The notes below the pieces were generated by a model. The model made no database searches, was not told the origin of the DNA, and was given only the letters and a program-made list of their open reading frames with translations. The translations under genes and the position numbers were made by a program. A stretch of DNA of 64,000 bases from the NCBI GenBank assembly GCA_023374045.1, contig CM041782.1, forward strand, positions 185,274,925-185,338,924. The letters run 5' to 3'. Below, piece by piece: positions 25,073 to 37,767 of this stretch (its first letter is position 1; each line of letters begins with the position of its first letter). The DNA comes from Limonium bicolor (lineage: Eukaryota; Streptophyta; Magnoliopsida; Caryophyllales; Plumbaginaceae).

Positions 25073-25659
25073 GCTCATTTTCTTTTCTTTTTATACGTAA
25101 AACCAGTGAAGATGTCACCCCTCATGTGCTGCTCCTTATTGTGTTGATAAGCCTAGTGAAAGTTATTTAAACAAGGTAACTCATTGCCATTTTCTCACAA
25201 ATCACTACCGTATTGTTCTTCTGTTTGGGATGGTGTTTTGACACCTCTCTTGCCTTCATAATTCAGGCGCTTTCATGCCTAGGATAACCTCCACATTCAC
25301 GGTAATTACATGCTTAATCTAAGCTAGTAAAATACCTAAACTAGTCACTAATATCATAGAACTAATGCCATCTTTTTCCTTTGCATATGTATAATGCCGC
25401 ATGGCTGTGGAGCTTGTGAAAAATGCTACAAGATTGTAGAAATCAAATCTAAGAGTAAACTTGGCAAGTAAGCTAGTTACTCTTTAATGATATGTTAATC
25501 AAGGTTTTATATGGGTTTTAAGTTAAAAAAAACTAACCCCAAAGTGTATATATATGTAGCCGTGAGTTTGAAGTGATGTTGGCTGCTTGAATGATTAGAT
25601 AATCAAGTAAGTATACAAACCTTGCATATTATTAAATTTCTATACCATTTTGTTACCGT

Positions 25660-27480
25660 ATAGTATTAGCCGTGGGTAAAGGGTGGTTTAAATAACTTAA
25701 TTATGTGGTAAAATGTTAATTAACAATTTTGGTTAGTTTAATATATAATAAGATGGCTTATAATGTCATGAAAATAATATAAGTGGTAAAATATAGTTTA
25801 TAAGATTTTTTTGGGTGTAAATGGAGCAAACCGTGGGTTTATAAAAATTATTATGATCAAACTATGTTAAAATGCTTTATAACATTTTTAGTAAGTTTAC
25901 CTAATGTTTATGTGACATATAATGTCATAGGAATTAATTAAGAGTTAAAACACAATTTATAAAACATTATACAAATATATAAACCAAAACCGCGAGGTTG
26001 TTATGTCCTTTATTATGTTTTTATGTAACTTATATTAAGTATTAAAGTTTGGAACAAGCCATGTATTTTAGGCTAGTTAAGTTATTTATATTAAGTTAAA
26101 ATGATTTTTTTTAAAAAAAAAATATTACCGTAAGGTCTTGGGGTGATTTGTAATTAAGATAAAATTTAGAGGCTAAAATGGAGTATATCCGAAAACTACA
26201 TAATAAAAACTTATTTTATAAATTTTATAAAGCTTATTAAAATTGGGGTTCAAATGTAATTTTAGGAAAGTTGGGGGCAAAACCGAAATAAAGAGAACAT
26301 GTGGTCAAACTGGTAGTAAATAGGTCAACATTGACTAAGTTAAAAGCCTTGACCAAAATTTATAACATAAGTAATTATTTATGAGCTTATGGTAACATAT
26401 TGAGCTAAATGCAAAAGTTATAAAATTTATGGGGTGTAAGTGGTAATTACCAGAAATTATGGGTTAAATGGTTAATATTATAGTTCATATCATCAATATA
26501 AAGTTTGGGAATTTTTAGAATTAAATGAATGGTTATATAATAAAAGTGCATAATATATAGTTTTAGTGACATATAGAAAGTATATTATATAAAGTGTGGC
26601 TAATGTGAAAATAAAAGAAATTTGGGGCGGAAAACAGGAATTAAAAACCGTATGGGTCTGTTGGGAAATGATGTAATATAAAACTATAGGTTATACAAAT
26701 TATAAATGTTAAAACTTTATAATATAACCTATATGTAACATTATATAATATGTGGGTCAAATGTGCAAATATAGAATCTTGTGTTGCTGGAAAATTAAAT
26801 AAACCAAGACAACATGTGGTTGTTCGGTAATTTACAATATTTATTCTATATGTTATAATGAAATGATGGAATAAAATGATATAATATATAGTAGTATAAC
26901 ATTATATAATATATGTGGCATGATTGTAAATATAAGAATATATGGTGTGCTGAAATGAAATTTAAAACAAGACCATGGGTCTGTTCGAAATTAATGAGTT
27001 TGTAAAAACTATATGATAAAATTATCATAATGTTTAAATGATATAAAGTATGATAAAAGTAACATGTTATAAGATATGTGGTGAAATGGTAATAATTAGA
27101 AAGTATGGGAATTGAAAAGAAAATAAATATAACCTATATGCCTATCGGCAATAATATAGTTTTATTTGAAACTATAGGTCATAATATATTATAGAGTTTA
27201 AATGTTATAAAAATGTGACATTTATAACATGGCATAATAATGTGTGGTTATATTGTAATTAACGAAAACTATGTGTGTAAAGAAATAATAAGTATAAATG
27301 AAAAGGGGCCTTTCGGCCAATTATATATAATTTTCAAAACTATATGTTATAATGTTAATGAGACATAAAATATCATATCATATAGTATATGATATAAGTG
27401 TAACATTGTACAGATTTTATGTGGTCAAAACATAGTTTATAAAACTATATATTATTACCGCATGCATATCATGCAAGAAA
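25660..27480 (+). repeat. AT-rich degenerate tandem repeat (~160 bp units) in C LTR 2
   Basis: Units share the order ACC..GGT hairpin, AAACTATA.GTTATAA, TTAAATG, AACATTATATAATAT and TGTGG. The hairpin recurs at 25828, 25988, 26127, 26647, 26809, 26971, 27140, 27307 and 27460. Its stems are AAACC/GGTTT, AACC/GGTT, ACC/GGT, ACC/GGT, ACAAC/GTTGT, GACC/GGTC, GCC/GGC, GGCC/GGCC and GCATG/CATGC. Spacing is mostly 153-169 bp. The stem bases differ while pairing is retained. Confidence 0.7.
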
Positions 27481-29652
27481 TGAATTTATAAACTATGGCT
27501 TACAATGATATAATACTATAGATATTATATAGAATTAATGTGATTAAATGGAACAAGTACCATTAATGATATTCACATGATTTAATGTGACAACTAATGG
27601 AAAAATGGAGTTTATAAACTAAGGTTAGTATAAAATAAACCTTAGGAAATTATAATACATGTAATGGAATGTTACATAATATTAAGATAAAATTCTTAAT
27701 ATGAATTGCATAAAATAATGCAATAAATGGAAATAATCATCTTACATAAGAAGATAATAATATAACATATAATATAAGTGTATAAATCATGAGGTAATAA
27801 TGTATAGGTGTGCAATATAAACGAATGCGCAAGCATATGCTAGAAATATACACATATCAATTAAATGGTAAAGTTGGAACTATATAATATAGTGCATGCA
27901 TACATGCAACTATATATTAAGTGACTAAATCAAATAAAAACAATACATGCATATATATATATGGGTGTGGAGCCGAGAGCATATAATATAAATATATGCA
28001 ATATGGTGCTAACGTCATATGATAATTAATGACAAGTGTTATGACATTAGTATAACTATATACTACAAGTCATACAATTACAAATTTAAAACATAGCTTA
28101 TTAGGATGAGTAATGAAATGTATAATGTATGGTACAATATTAAACGGCTAAATATTAATGCCATAAAACATTAGAGCACAAGCATAAATTGCGATGCAAA
28201 TTAACGTTGCATGAATACATGCAACTATATATTATGATGGTATATTCGTATACCTAACCGGACCGGTTGAATCAATACATAAGTAAAAACGTGAATATAT
28301 ATATATATTTGTATACTCATAAGTATAAGGAATTAATCCTAACATTTGAAGACGCTACAACTAAGACGTCTTTATAACCGACTCATTTAAAATAAACCCG
28401 GGCTTTGGTAATTAATACGTACTACGATTGACGAGTTCGTATAACGATATCTTAACAAATAACTGTTGAAATCCGAGGATGAAAGGTCGGGATTATTTGT
28501 GTTGTTCGGACTTACCGAGCTTACAAATAACTCATGTTGGTTGACTTATGGTGTGTTTGATATCTAGATCGTGTCACCGACGACGACGCTCGACAAACTA
28601 GTGGTCTACTGCGCAACCTAGGTCCTTGGTGAACGGTATGTAAAGGGGTCTGATCCGAGATGTCCTGAGGACTTCCTCGGGCTCGGATATGTTGTGATGT
28701 ATAAGAGTGTGATGCATGTATGTATGTGTGTATGGATGTGTGTTATGGATGTTAATTGTTTATCTTTCCGCATTATTTAATTATGCTTGAACGTCCTACG
28801 GGACCTATACTACGTCGATTATAGACCGACTTATTATAAACACATATGCGTTTAATGTGATGTGATTGTTGTTAATGGATGTAACACACTTAATATTATG
28901 ATGGTATATGTATATTAACCTAAGTAAATACTTATGGACGAGATACGACATCGTCGATCTCTAGAGCTTTGACTCGAACATGAATACTACCTAGAATGAT
29001 TCTAGGCATGCGTAAGACCCATAGGGCAGCCAACAATAAGTAATGTTCTCCATATTTAAAAATGTAACGGTTTAACTGACTAACTAAGTCAACAATGGAG
29101 TGTGGATAAATGTGGATGGTTTACCTTAATCCAGTTAGTCATTGGCTACTGGTCGCGCGTTGAGATCTCTTGAGTTAACCCAGATCGGGCTTACTCTGAT
29201 TTGACCTGATCGAGCCTAGATAGATCGATCGGTTTGGTGATAACATGGGCGCCTTTAAAAAGGCAATACCTGGACGCTTTTAAAAAGGCAAAGAGAATGG
29301 GCACCTCGTTGTGCATGAGACTACTGTCCAAGTGAGGTTATTTCGGGTTTCCTAACTTGACTCCCGACAGTGCTAACAAAATGTGTAAAGGTATGTGGGG
29401 ACCTAGAGGGTCGTATGATTAACTGAATAACAGACCGTTACCAACGGTTACTCATTTATGATGTTTTGATTCTTTGTGATGTGTGCTAATGTGTGTGAAT
29501 GTTAGTGCCTGCCTTAACTGTTTATTTACCGCCATCCATGTGTTTACTGCTTTATATATCTGTACACCAGGAAAGCATGTAATGAACTTAATAATGCGAC
29601 CATGACTATTAAGTGACCAATAGGGTCCAGGCTCGGCATACTCGCGTTTATC

Positions 29653-29657
29653 GCTGA
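29653..29657. repeat. Target-site duplication GCTGA, left of B array
   Basis: GCTGA precedes the LTR start TGAAATACCC and recurs at 53135-53139 after the last LTR. The uninterrupted C LTR near 18262 has a single GCTGA. Confidence 0.93.
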
Positions 29658-32600
29658 TGAAATACCCAACCTAGTATGTTGTGTAAATGTTAAACTATGT
29701 ATTTAAAGGCTAAAAGTGCCTTAGAAACATAAATGAATCATTAAACCATGGTAAACACAATAAAACACTAGGACACGCTTTGAGCAAAAACATGCTCTAA
29801 GCTTGGAGTGAACTTGGTTGGACCCAAAGAGCCTACCAAGACTTGATAACATTTAATTAGATTTAAGAAGGCTAAATAAGTCCTTAAGAAACTTGGTGGA
29901 CAGTTAAATCAAATAAAACATAAGAAAATACCTTAAGTCAATATGAGCAAAAATGTGCTCTAAGCTTGGGATGAATGTGTATAAGACCTAATGGTCATAC
30001 TTATACCTTATAAATATGTTTAACGAACATATTAAATCAATTACCAAAGAAAACCAAGCTTGGAAACAAGTTAAAACACAAAATGTGCTTTAAGAAGTCT
30101 TAAAGCACGTTTTTGAAAATTGTCTTGTAAATGAGTTTTGAATGGCTAAATGTCCATCATTACTCTTTAATTAACATGTGTACTATATAGTATCACATTT
30201 GGGTGGCTATATCAATGAGAAATCAAAAATTTCACTTCTATGTGCCTTGTTATTGGTGAATAGTGATTTTTATAACTAGTTTGTAACATATAATGTTATA
30301 AGTGATTAGTTGGTGTCAACAAAGACCAAAACACCCTTCTAGCTAAATGGTGGCCGGTTTTATGAAGGTGAGCCCCACCATGTAAAAAGCAATTAAGGAA
30401 AGGAAGGTAGGAAGGTAAAAAAAGGAGAAACTTACCTTTAAATACAAATATCTTGTTAAAGCAAGTTCTATCTTCATTCTCCTTTCCTCCTTCATTTCAC
30501 ACGACCCCAGCCTCCCTTCTTGCTCTCTTTTACGAGCTGATACAGCAAAACCAACACCACCATTGTTTCCATCTTTGAATGCTTGTAACTCCTAGCTCCA
30601 TGGTCCAAATTCAATTCCAAGACCACCATTCTTCTAGTTGGAGCAAGCTCTACACTTCTACCTTTTCAAATCTTCAAGAACTCAATTTCGGTGCCAAGGA
30701 GATTCACCATTGATGGAGCTTGAGCTCACCTTTTCACATATTATTGTTCTCCTTTGCTTCTAGGTAAGGAATCTCAAAGAAAAATCAAGTTTCCTCTCTC
30801 TTTAGTACATGGCCGAAAATTAACCTCACCATGGTGTCTTTACCTTGCTTGTTAGCTTCATTTGAATCTTCCAAGGGCTAGGAGGAGTCCCCTCTTGATA
30901 TATATTCAAGCTCTTTCCATTCCAAGGTAAAACAATCATGTTAATACCTTAAGATAATATATGTAACTAGGGTTTACAATGAGATAAAGCTTAAAGCTTA
31001 TATACTCATTTCAATGTTGGTATATTGTTTAGTTGTTGGCAAGGAACCAATGCCTTACCGGTTTTACAAGGAAACAAGAAAGAAATTTGTGAGGAAAAGA
31101 GGTAAACAAGCTATCTCAATGTGGTTTAATGCCTTAGGAGAAATAAGCTTATAATGCTTGTTAAACTACCTAAAGAGCAAATGGTGAATGACCTAGTAAA
31201 GTGTTCTCAAGGAGATTAGTAAAGAACATATGTTTGGTGTATGTATTTGCAGGTCAAAGGCATTATTTATGTGGGAAATTCAGTGTTTAAGGATTATGCA
31301 ATTTAAGGGCCTAAGAGCCATGTTATTTAGGGCCTAAGTGCCAAGCAAGTTTAAGTTATGCACTATATTGTGATGTAGTGCTTAATGTGTGAAGTTTGAG
31401 TATAAAATGTGTTTGATGGATTTTAGGTGTTATTGAATGAATTAAGGTGAAAACCTAAGTGTTTGGATGTGGGTATATACTAGAGAAGCTATGGCCAAAT
31501 TTGGAAAAAATGTGTGAGAAGTTCTAAGTGTTTTAAGTGGTTTTGGTGAACTAGGAAGTGTTATGGTGAAAAATGTTTACCTTGAGAAGAAAACATGTGT
31601 TAAGGTGATTTAGAGTGATGCAAGGATTTAGGTGTTATCTTGGAAGTTTTAGAAATCTATGGGTGTTCTTAAGATGTATTTAGTCTTGGAGGAGTTGTCT
31701 AAGGTTTAGGTAATGTTGATATCAAGGAATAAATGAGGTTTAGGTAAGGTTTTGAGTAAGGAGTTTTAAGAAGTTGTGAAAAGGAGATTTAGTTAGTAAG
31801 AAAAGAGTTGAGAGATGATGTTAAGGTGTAGAGGAAACACCTTGGTATAGTGGTCATTATAGTGAAATACCACCTAGAGATCTTAAGAGAAAACATTCCT
31901 AGTGTTAGGAATTTGTTGAGATATAAGTAAAGGTTTAAGGAATTAGAAAAAATAGTTTTTGTGAGTGTTTAAGAATATCTTAAGGGTGTGTTTGAAGTGC
32001 CAAATGATGTTAGAACACATTAAGAGGCCTTAGGAGAAATTTGGTGAAGATTTGGCAAAGTTTGGGTAAGTTTAGAAGGCGACCGACCCAGGGGTCCGAC
32101 CCAGTTTTTGGTCGGTCGAGCCTCTATTAGATGTTAATGTGTTCGGTAATGGTCCGACCCAAAGGTGGGTCGGACATGGGTCGGTCGGTCGGTCAAATTT
32201 CAAAGGAGGAAAATGTTCGGGGATGGACCGACCCAGTCGAGTGAGTCGGACGTGGGTCGGACGGGCATGTTGTAAGGAAGTAAAAGGGTTCTGTAATGGA
32301 CCGACCCAGTTGTGGGTCGGACGGTGGGTCGGTCGGACCAAAAACATGGTTTAAGGTTATGAAATGATATGTGATGATGGGGTAGGTAATGATGTTATAA
32401 GGATGTTAAGGACATGTTAGGTGAGTTTTAATGACAATTAAGTGGGTTAAAAGTTGTATTAAATGTGAGGGTAAAACAGTTGAAAATGTTATTATGTAAC
32501 TAAGTTAACGGGGAAAAATTAAGCATTGACATTAAATAATCAAGCAAACCCCAATGTTAATGAAAACACATGTGATGTTAACAGTTGTTCGAGAATTGCT

Positions 32601-34275
32601 CGAGGAACATAAGTGGACGTGGTAAAGTGGACTCCGGTGACAGGTATGGTTTTCTTGCAACCTGTGTCCTACCGGATTACACCGGCTTGTATGCCAATTT
32701 GTTTTTCTGAGTGTTTGCCACCTTGTAAGATAAACATGTAATGAGTTTATAGTAATTCATTTATGTGGCGAATTTGGCCTCCGATACCATTAACCTCAAA
32801 TATGTGTTAAACCTTAGCTAACCAAATCTAGGAACACATGAGCGATCGGTATTCGGGTTAACGACCCGAACATTGGGAATGTGCTAACCACGGCTATGTA
32901 TGAGTTAGTTGGATGTTGTTGTTGTATGCAAGTGTGTGAACCTCCCTTGTGTGCTTAACTCGGTTATGATACCGTATGGTGTGTGGTTGTGGTAGGCTCC
33001 ATAATGGATCTCTAACTACTTATTTATAAAGTCTATGGGCTAATGGGGGTGAGGAGTCCGGTTGTTCCGGCCACGCGTGTGATGGATGGGAGTCGTTATC
33101 ATATCCGGTTCGGCTCTCTTGGTGTATGTTTAGGTGGTATTCCAATTTGGTTTCAACCTTCCCTTAGCTTATCCAAAGCTAGTTTACTGACTCACGTCGG
33201 GCCACAGGGCATACTGTGTTGTTTGGTGTGCTTGGGATCACTATATCCGACACACCTTGGGTTTAAGTCAACCGTTCAAATAACAGGATGGTGATGAGGT
33301 AATTAACGAGCTTGGTATGAGTTTGGCAACAATCTCTATGCTCATGGTATGTACTAACTATGGTGGAAGGATCTTATGTGAACCGTTCTCGAGGTGATAT
33401 GTAATGTTATAATGCTATGCAAATTCCCTTGCTATGCTTTGGTATATATATATATATTGGGTGTTTTAAAGAATGCAACGTTGTCATGTGTACATCGAAG
33501 CAAGAAAGGTGTCGTTATGTTTATTATGTGAGAAATGAGATATGATGTATGATATGGAATGTGTGGATCATGGAAATGAATCCCAGTTGTGACAAGAGGC
33601 GTTTAAGGATAACCCGATTAATGGGTACACGTCGTTCGTTAAGGAAGTAGCTCCGTTCTAGAGGAGAGCCACTCTAGGGTTTAAGGAATCATTGGATGGT
33701 TGGTTAAGTGTGGATGTGTTGGTTATAGGTTGAGCCCGTTGAGGCGAATGTTATGTGTTGTATGACCATGGTTGTATGCATGATTTAAATATAATCAACT
33801 GCATGCTAAGACGACAATTAGTTGTGCGTGGCCCGGTAGCATGTGGGCTGCGGGATTACCATACCAGCAAAGGTGCTGAGCCCCTTGGGGCCACCCTTTC
33901 TCTCCTTTTCTATTTCAGGTACAAGGAGCTGGAAGCCGTTCGAGAGTAGGACGGGGCAGATGTTATACATGGGTAGCCATTTAAATGGCGTGAGTATGAT
34001 AGGCGTAGTAAGACCGAAGTTGTTATCGGCAGTAGTTTGTAAATACTCGGTACAGGGGGAGTGTATGAATATAATAAATGTGGAAGATGGAATGAGGATT
34101 GTATGTGTAGTTGCTCGGGAATCTAGTCCATCAGACCGATACAAATGTACATGTATTAGCCTTGTTAGCCACGTGGGTGGTTAACGGCGTGTAACACCAT
34201 TGGAATAAGTAATGTGATGAGTTGAGTTTCCGCTGCAGATTGTTATTATGTTTTGTTGTTGGATGGGGTGTTACA
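29658..34275 (+). repeat. B-family LTR 1 (4618 bp)
   Basis: Starts TGAAATACCC and ends GGGGTGTTACA. It contains a CT-rich leader-like stretch (about 30470-30540) with TTTAAATAC upstream, and a 37-codon ORF from 30600 (AGCTCCATGG) that differs in the other LTRs through indels. Splice-like motifs occur: AAG/GTAAAAC near 30927, TTTGCAG/GT at 31252 and TTTTCTATTTCAG/GTAC at 33918. A GC-rich inverted-repeat cluster and TTCCGCTG near the end are also present. Confidence 0.92.
32081..32339. repeat. GC-rich GACCGACCC inverted-repeat cluster, B LTR 1
   Basis: Several inverted pairs: GACCGACC/GGTCGGTC (8 bp, outer arms 32081-32117), GTCCGACCCA-aagg-TGGGTCGGAC (10-bp stem near 32153-32176), and CCGACCCA-gttg-TGGGTCGG (8 bp near 32300-32319). 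It lies mid-LTR as in A, but the motif is different. Confidence 0.85.
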
Positions 34276-34280
34276 AAAAG

Positions 34281-34292
34281 TGGTATCAGAGC
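34281..34292 (+). other. Primer-binding site, B copy 1
   Basis: TGGTATCAGAGC after GGGGTGTTACA and a five-base spacer. It is followed by AGAGCGA-agta-TCGCTCT overlapping the site. Confidence 0.93.
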
Positions 34293-35071
34293 GAAGTATC
34301 GCTCTGATGACTGAATTACCGAGCTTAGGGAATACCGAGTTAGGATTTAAGTACTTTGGGTTAAGGGTTGAGTGATAGCGTGAGAGATACGCTAGTAAGG
34401 AACTACCAGTGAATACTGGAAACCCACTATATCCATCCCACCCTCCACAATCCCTGTTATATAACTTGGGAAACAACGCCAGAGAGATGGGAGTCCACTC
34501 TCATACTCGGGAATACCCGATCTGGCTGTTATTAAATACCTTTAGGGTACGGGGAACCTGTCATACGGTAGATCCCGAAAGCTGGGAATCCCGGAGACGG
34601 TCCCCATCTAAACATGTTAAACCGCATTTCATAGCGAAGAGCGAAGAATCAGTGTACAGAAGATAGAATTTCCAACCTGGGTCGACATGCCGAGCAGTCG
34701 AGAACGACCAGCTTGCAACGCACCAACCGTGCAACAGGCAAAAAGTGGATTAAAGAAAACCCGAGACGAGTGTCTACGGGACCACAATTGATGAATAATA
34801 CACCAACGGTATATCAACAGACAAGGGAACTACAACGTAGTGCCCAAATACGTGGAACGGGCCACAAAGAGAACAATACTAAGGAAAAGGGGTCTCCCAG
34901 AATGGGAAACACCTTAGCTACTGATTATCATGTGAAACAGTAAGAAGTTACCTAGAGGAGTATTTATCAAGGCAGTAGAATCAGTGAGGGCCAACAAGGC
35001 CACTGATGATAGTACGGGTAAAAACAATACCAAAGCCGGTATGTGTTGAACCGATAGCCAGTTAACATGGC

Positions 35072-35091
35072 GCACTTGCCATAGCAAGTGC
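35072..35091 (+). other. Conserved GCACTTGC/GCAAGTGC hairpin, B copy 1
   Basis: 8-bp stem, loop CATA. Confidence 0.75.
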
Positions 35092-35547
35092 TGCTATAAC
35101 AGGGCTATTCGAGGAATTTATAACCTCGACCAAATACTTGGAGAAGTGCAATAAAGTTAAATGAGATTGTCATAACAGTGGAAGGGCCTGTTAGCCTAAC
35201 CTCTGTAATTGGAAGTACACCAGTCGGCAAGAAGCTAGACTTGGCTAAGGTAAGAAGATGTTGTGAAACCATGGAAATTTTTCTTTCAACCCAGATTTAT
35301 TCAAACCCTTTTCTTTTCAAAACCAATTTTTCTTTCAACCCAACACTTCTTTCCAACCTTCTTTTAAACCAATCCAGTAAAACCAAGAGCATTGATAAGA
35401 TACAACAATGGATAAACCTTCCCTCGATTAAGTTCGGGAAGCAAAGAATGAATATTGTCACGGGACAATATAAGGGAGTTGACAACAGAATACTTCACCT
35501 AGGCGCGTGACGGACACTACGAGTGTACCAACTGTGTTGTGGGACGA

Positions 35548-35571
35548 CCGCACTCCGATAGGAGCATGTGG
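35548..35571 (+). other. Conserved hairpin H1, B copy 1
   Basis: Outer stem CCGCA/TGTGG with a G-U pair, inner stem CTCC-gata-GGAG. Confidence 0.7.
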
Positions 35572-37767
35572 ACCTGACAGACCTACTTATAGGTTAGTTG
35601 GGTAAGTAGTATGTATCAGTATGATACCCCATATATGTATACGAGTAGAGTCCGAAACACGGGAAGTAGTCGACTCCGTCTACGGTCAGCATATAAATCA
35701 AACAGGAGCTAGAGAATATAGGAATGCTTGAAGTCAAAGAACTCAGTTAAGTTAACGAGACTAAAGGAATTAGTGAATTCCTTTCAAGGAAATGTTAAGA
35801 GTCAGGAGGTGCGAAGTGCACTAACTGAATGTAAAGACAGCTTATATGACTTAAGGATCCCCAGGGATAAACATGATAGCTGGAAAGTAGGGAGGAAAGG
35901 GCAGGTGCCTAATGTGGACACATTACTGAGCAATGGACGGGATGAAGATCCCAGAACGAGTATCTGCCCTATCAGAATGCGATCTTTACAGAAGAAGATA
36001 ATAACTAAATGTACCAAAAAGTGTGAAACAAGTAGGCATAACTTAACGACACCCAGGAGAAATCCTTGAAGGGTGTGCGCATCAACAATTGTTGAACAAA
36101 ATGACATGACAAAACACAAGGTTGAAATTAACACCCAGTTTAGACATAAGTTGTCAGGAAACGGACTGACAATCCTAAGGGACATCCCATGAAAGGAAAT
36201 GTGATGCAACAACCTGTCAGGATGCCAATACAACCTCTAACCAGTTATATTGTACAGAGAAGTACATGTGTGTGGACAGCCTACAATGAGCCCAGCTCAA
36301 GGCCAATAAGGCTTATAAGCCATAATCAAGATATGTTATATAAATTCGAATGATGGTAGAAGTTTATGTGGTATAAGTGAATAGAGGGGTAAGCGAACCA
36401 CTTCTTACGAGTGGGAATACCTCTCGATATGTGAGACCGCAGGAGCGGTAGTTATGTGAATCAAGTTCAAGAAATATGTGGAGGACGGACCACGTTGTTA
36501 TTACCCCAGGATGATTTGAATAAGAGAATATACGAAAGGAAATGTTGGTACCAGTTGTGTAGACAGGAAGTGTGATAAGTTGATAGCAATCACCATAGTG
36601 TGTGAAGCTAAATGTGTAGCGAACAACGCTCAGGGAAAAATATAGTAGTATATTCAAAAACCAGCCAATAAGTGGCCAGATAAACCCGCATAATAGCAGA
36701 AGCTAATAATAGCGGATGCAGTATAAGTTGATGTTATATAATGAGTAGGGACACGGTGCGCAATAAACGACCGTTGTATGAGGATGGTGAGATGATAAAA
36801 TGGTGAGTAAGCAGAGTTGTGATTTAACCCCAGTGGAGATACAACATAAGTGATAGCAAATGAACCGAGCAGTAAGCCGGTGGCAAGTGTTAGATGATAA
36901 GGATTTCAGTGAAAATTCCTATCGCAATCGCATAGGGGATTTACTGTCAAGAGTTTACGCCTCTGCACTCTGTATGACTGAGTGTTTTGGTATTGCACTT
37001 GCGCAGTAATGATCGAGTGGGATAGCTAGGAATTGAAACATGTTGATGGTGGAAGAATAATGTTTATAATGGCCGATGCATAGGAAATGCAAGGCCGCAC
37101 CAATAAAAGAGTACTTGTACAAATGAAATGGGGACCTGATTAACAGCAAGTTACTACTGTAGCACTAACTGCCAATATCGGTATGGATATACCCCCAATG
37201 TTGTAAATAGCTGAGAGAGCACTACACACTAGGTAGTAGCTCAATCTCAACCGACAGTAAGTCGGTAGAAGTAAGTCAATCATTGTGAATTATATAGTAG
37301 TTTACGCTGTAAGCTATTGGAGAATGGATGGAAAGTTTTGAAACTCACCGAATTCGCTCAGGGTAAGAGATACCATGCGCCGGTTTGAGAAACCATCCTT
37401 CCTAAGATAAGGGTAATACATTGGAGATGTACAATACTGCAACAGTAATGAATGGGGCAAACTAGCTCTATAATTATCAGGGTTGCGCAACAGAGGCCAG
37501 TGAGCCCATGCGTCAGGTACCGGATATATATTGTGAATATGAATGGATGGCTAGTCATCAATGCCTAAAAGCCTCACAGGCCAGGACCGAAACCGGTTAT
37601 GAGTTACAACTCCAATGCGAATTCTTGGTTTAGGGACTAAACCGCCAATATGGTTAAGATCCTCTAATCAGAATCCATGGTGTATAGACCGCGTGGAAGT
37701 TAAAACACCCACGACAGCAAAACATTTTAAGCCAAGGTTTAGTGATTGATTACGTGGGCGTAATCCC

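Larger units (their letters stand above)
23723..29657 (+). repeat. C-family LTR 2, 5' part (5935 bp), interrupted by B array
   Basis: Starts TGAAATACCCC and continues after the B insertion at 53140-53552, for about 6.35 kb in total. It contains a TATA-like stretch (TATATAATATTAG near 24491) and a CT-rich gene-leader-like segment (about 24770-24900). A short ORF and a long AT-rich tract of ~160-bp repeats follow. Promoter assignment is tentative. Confidence 0.9.

Noticed and set aside
25660..27480. Centromeric satellite
   Set aside because: The ~160-bp period is suggestive, but the units are strongly diverged, confined to the C LTR and present once per LTR.
32081..32339. CRISPR-like array
   Set aside because: Repeat arms are inverted and irregularly spaced within a plant LTR, with no unique spacers of constant length and no associated genes.
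34292..34310. CTGATGA beside the PBS hairpin, resembling a hammerhead ribozyme core as in plant retrozymes
   Set aside because: No stem II separates CTGATGA from a GAAA box (A has only CTG between them and B lacks GAAA), and no matching stem I/III with a cleavage site is seen. Retrozymes are also far smaller.
35802..36233. 143-codon minus-strand open frame in B internal copy 1, with a 104-codon counterpart in copy 2
   Set aside because: It is antisense to the element with no recognisable motif. It persists only because the copies are nearly identical, and its ends differ through indels.
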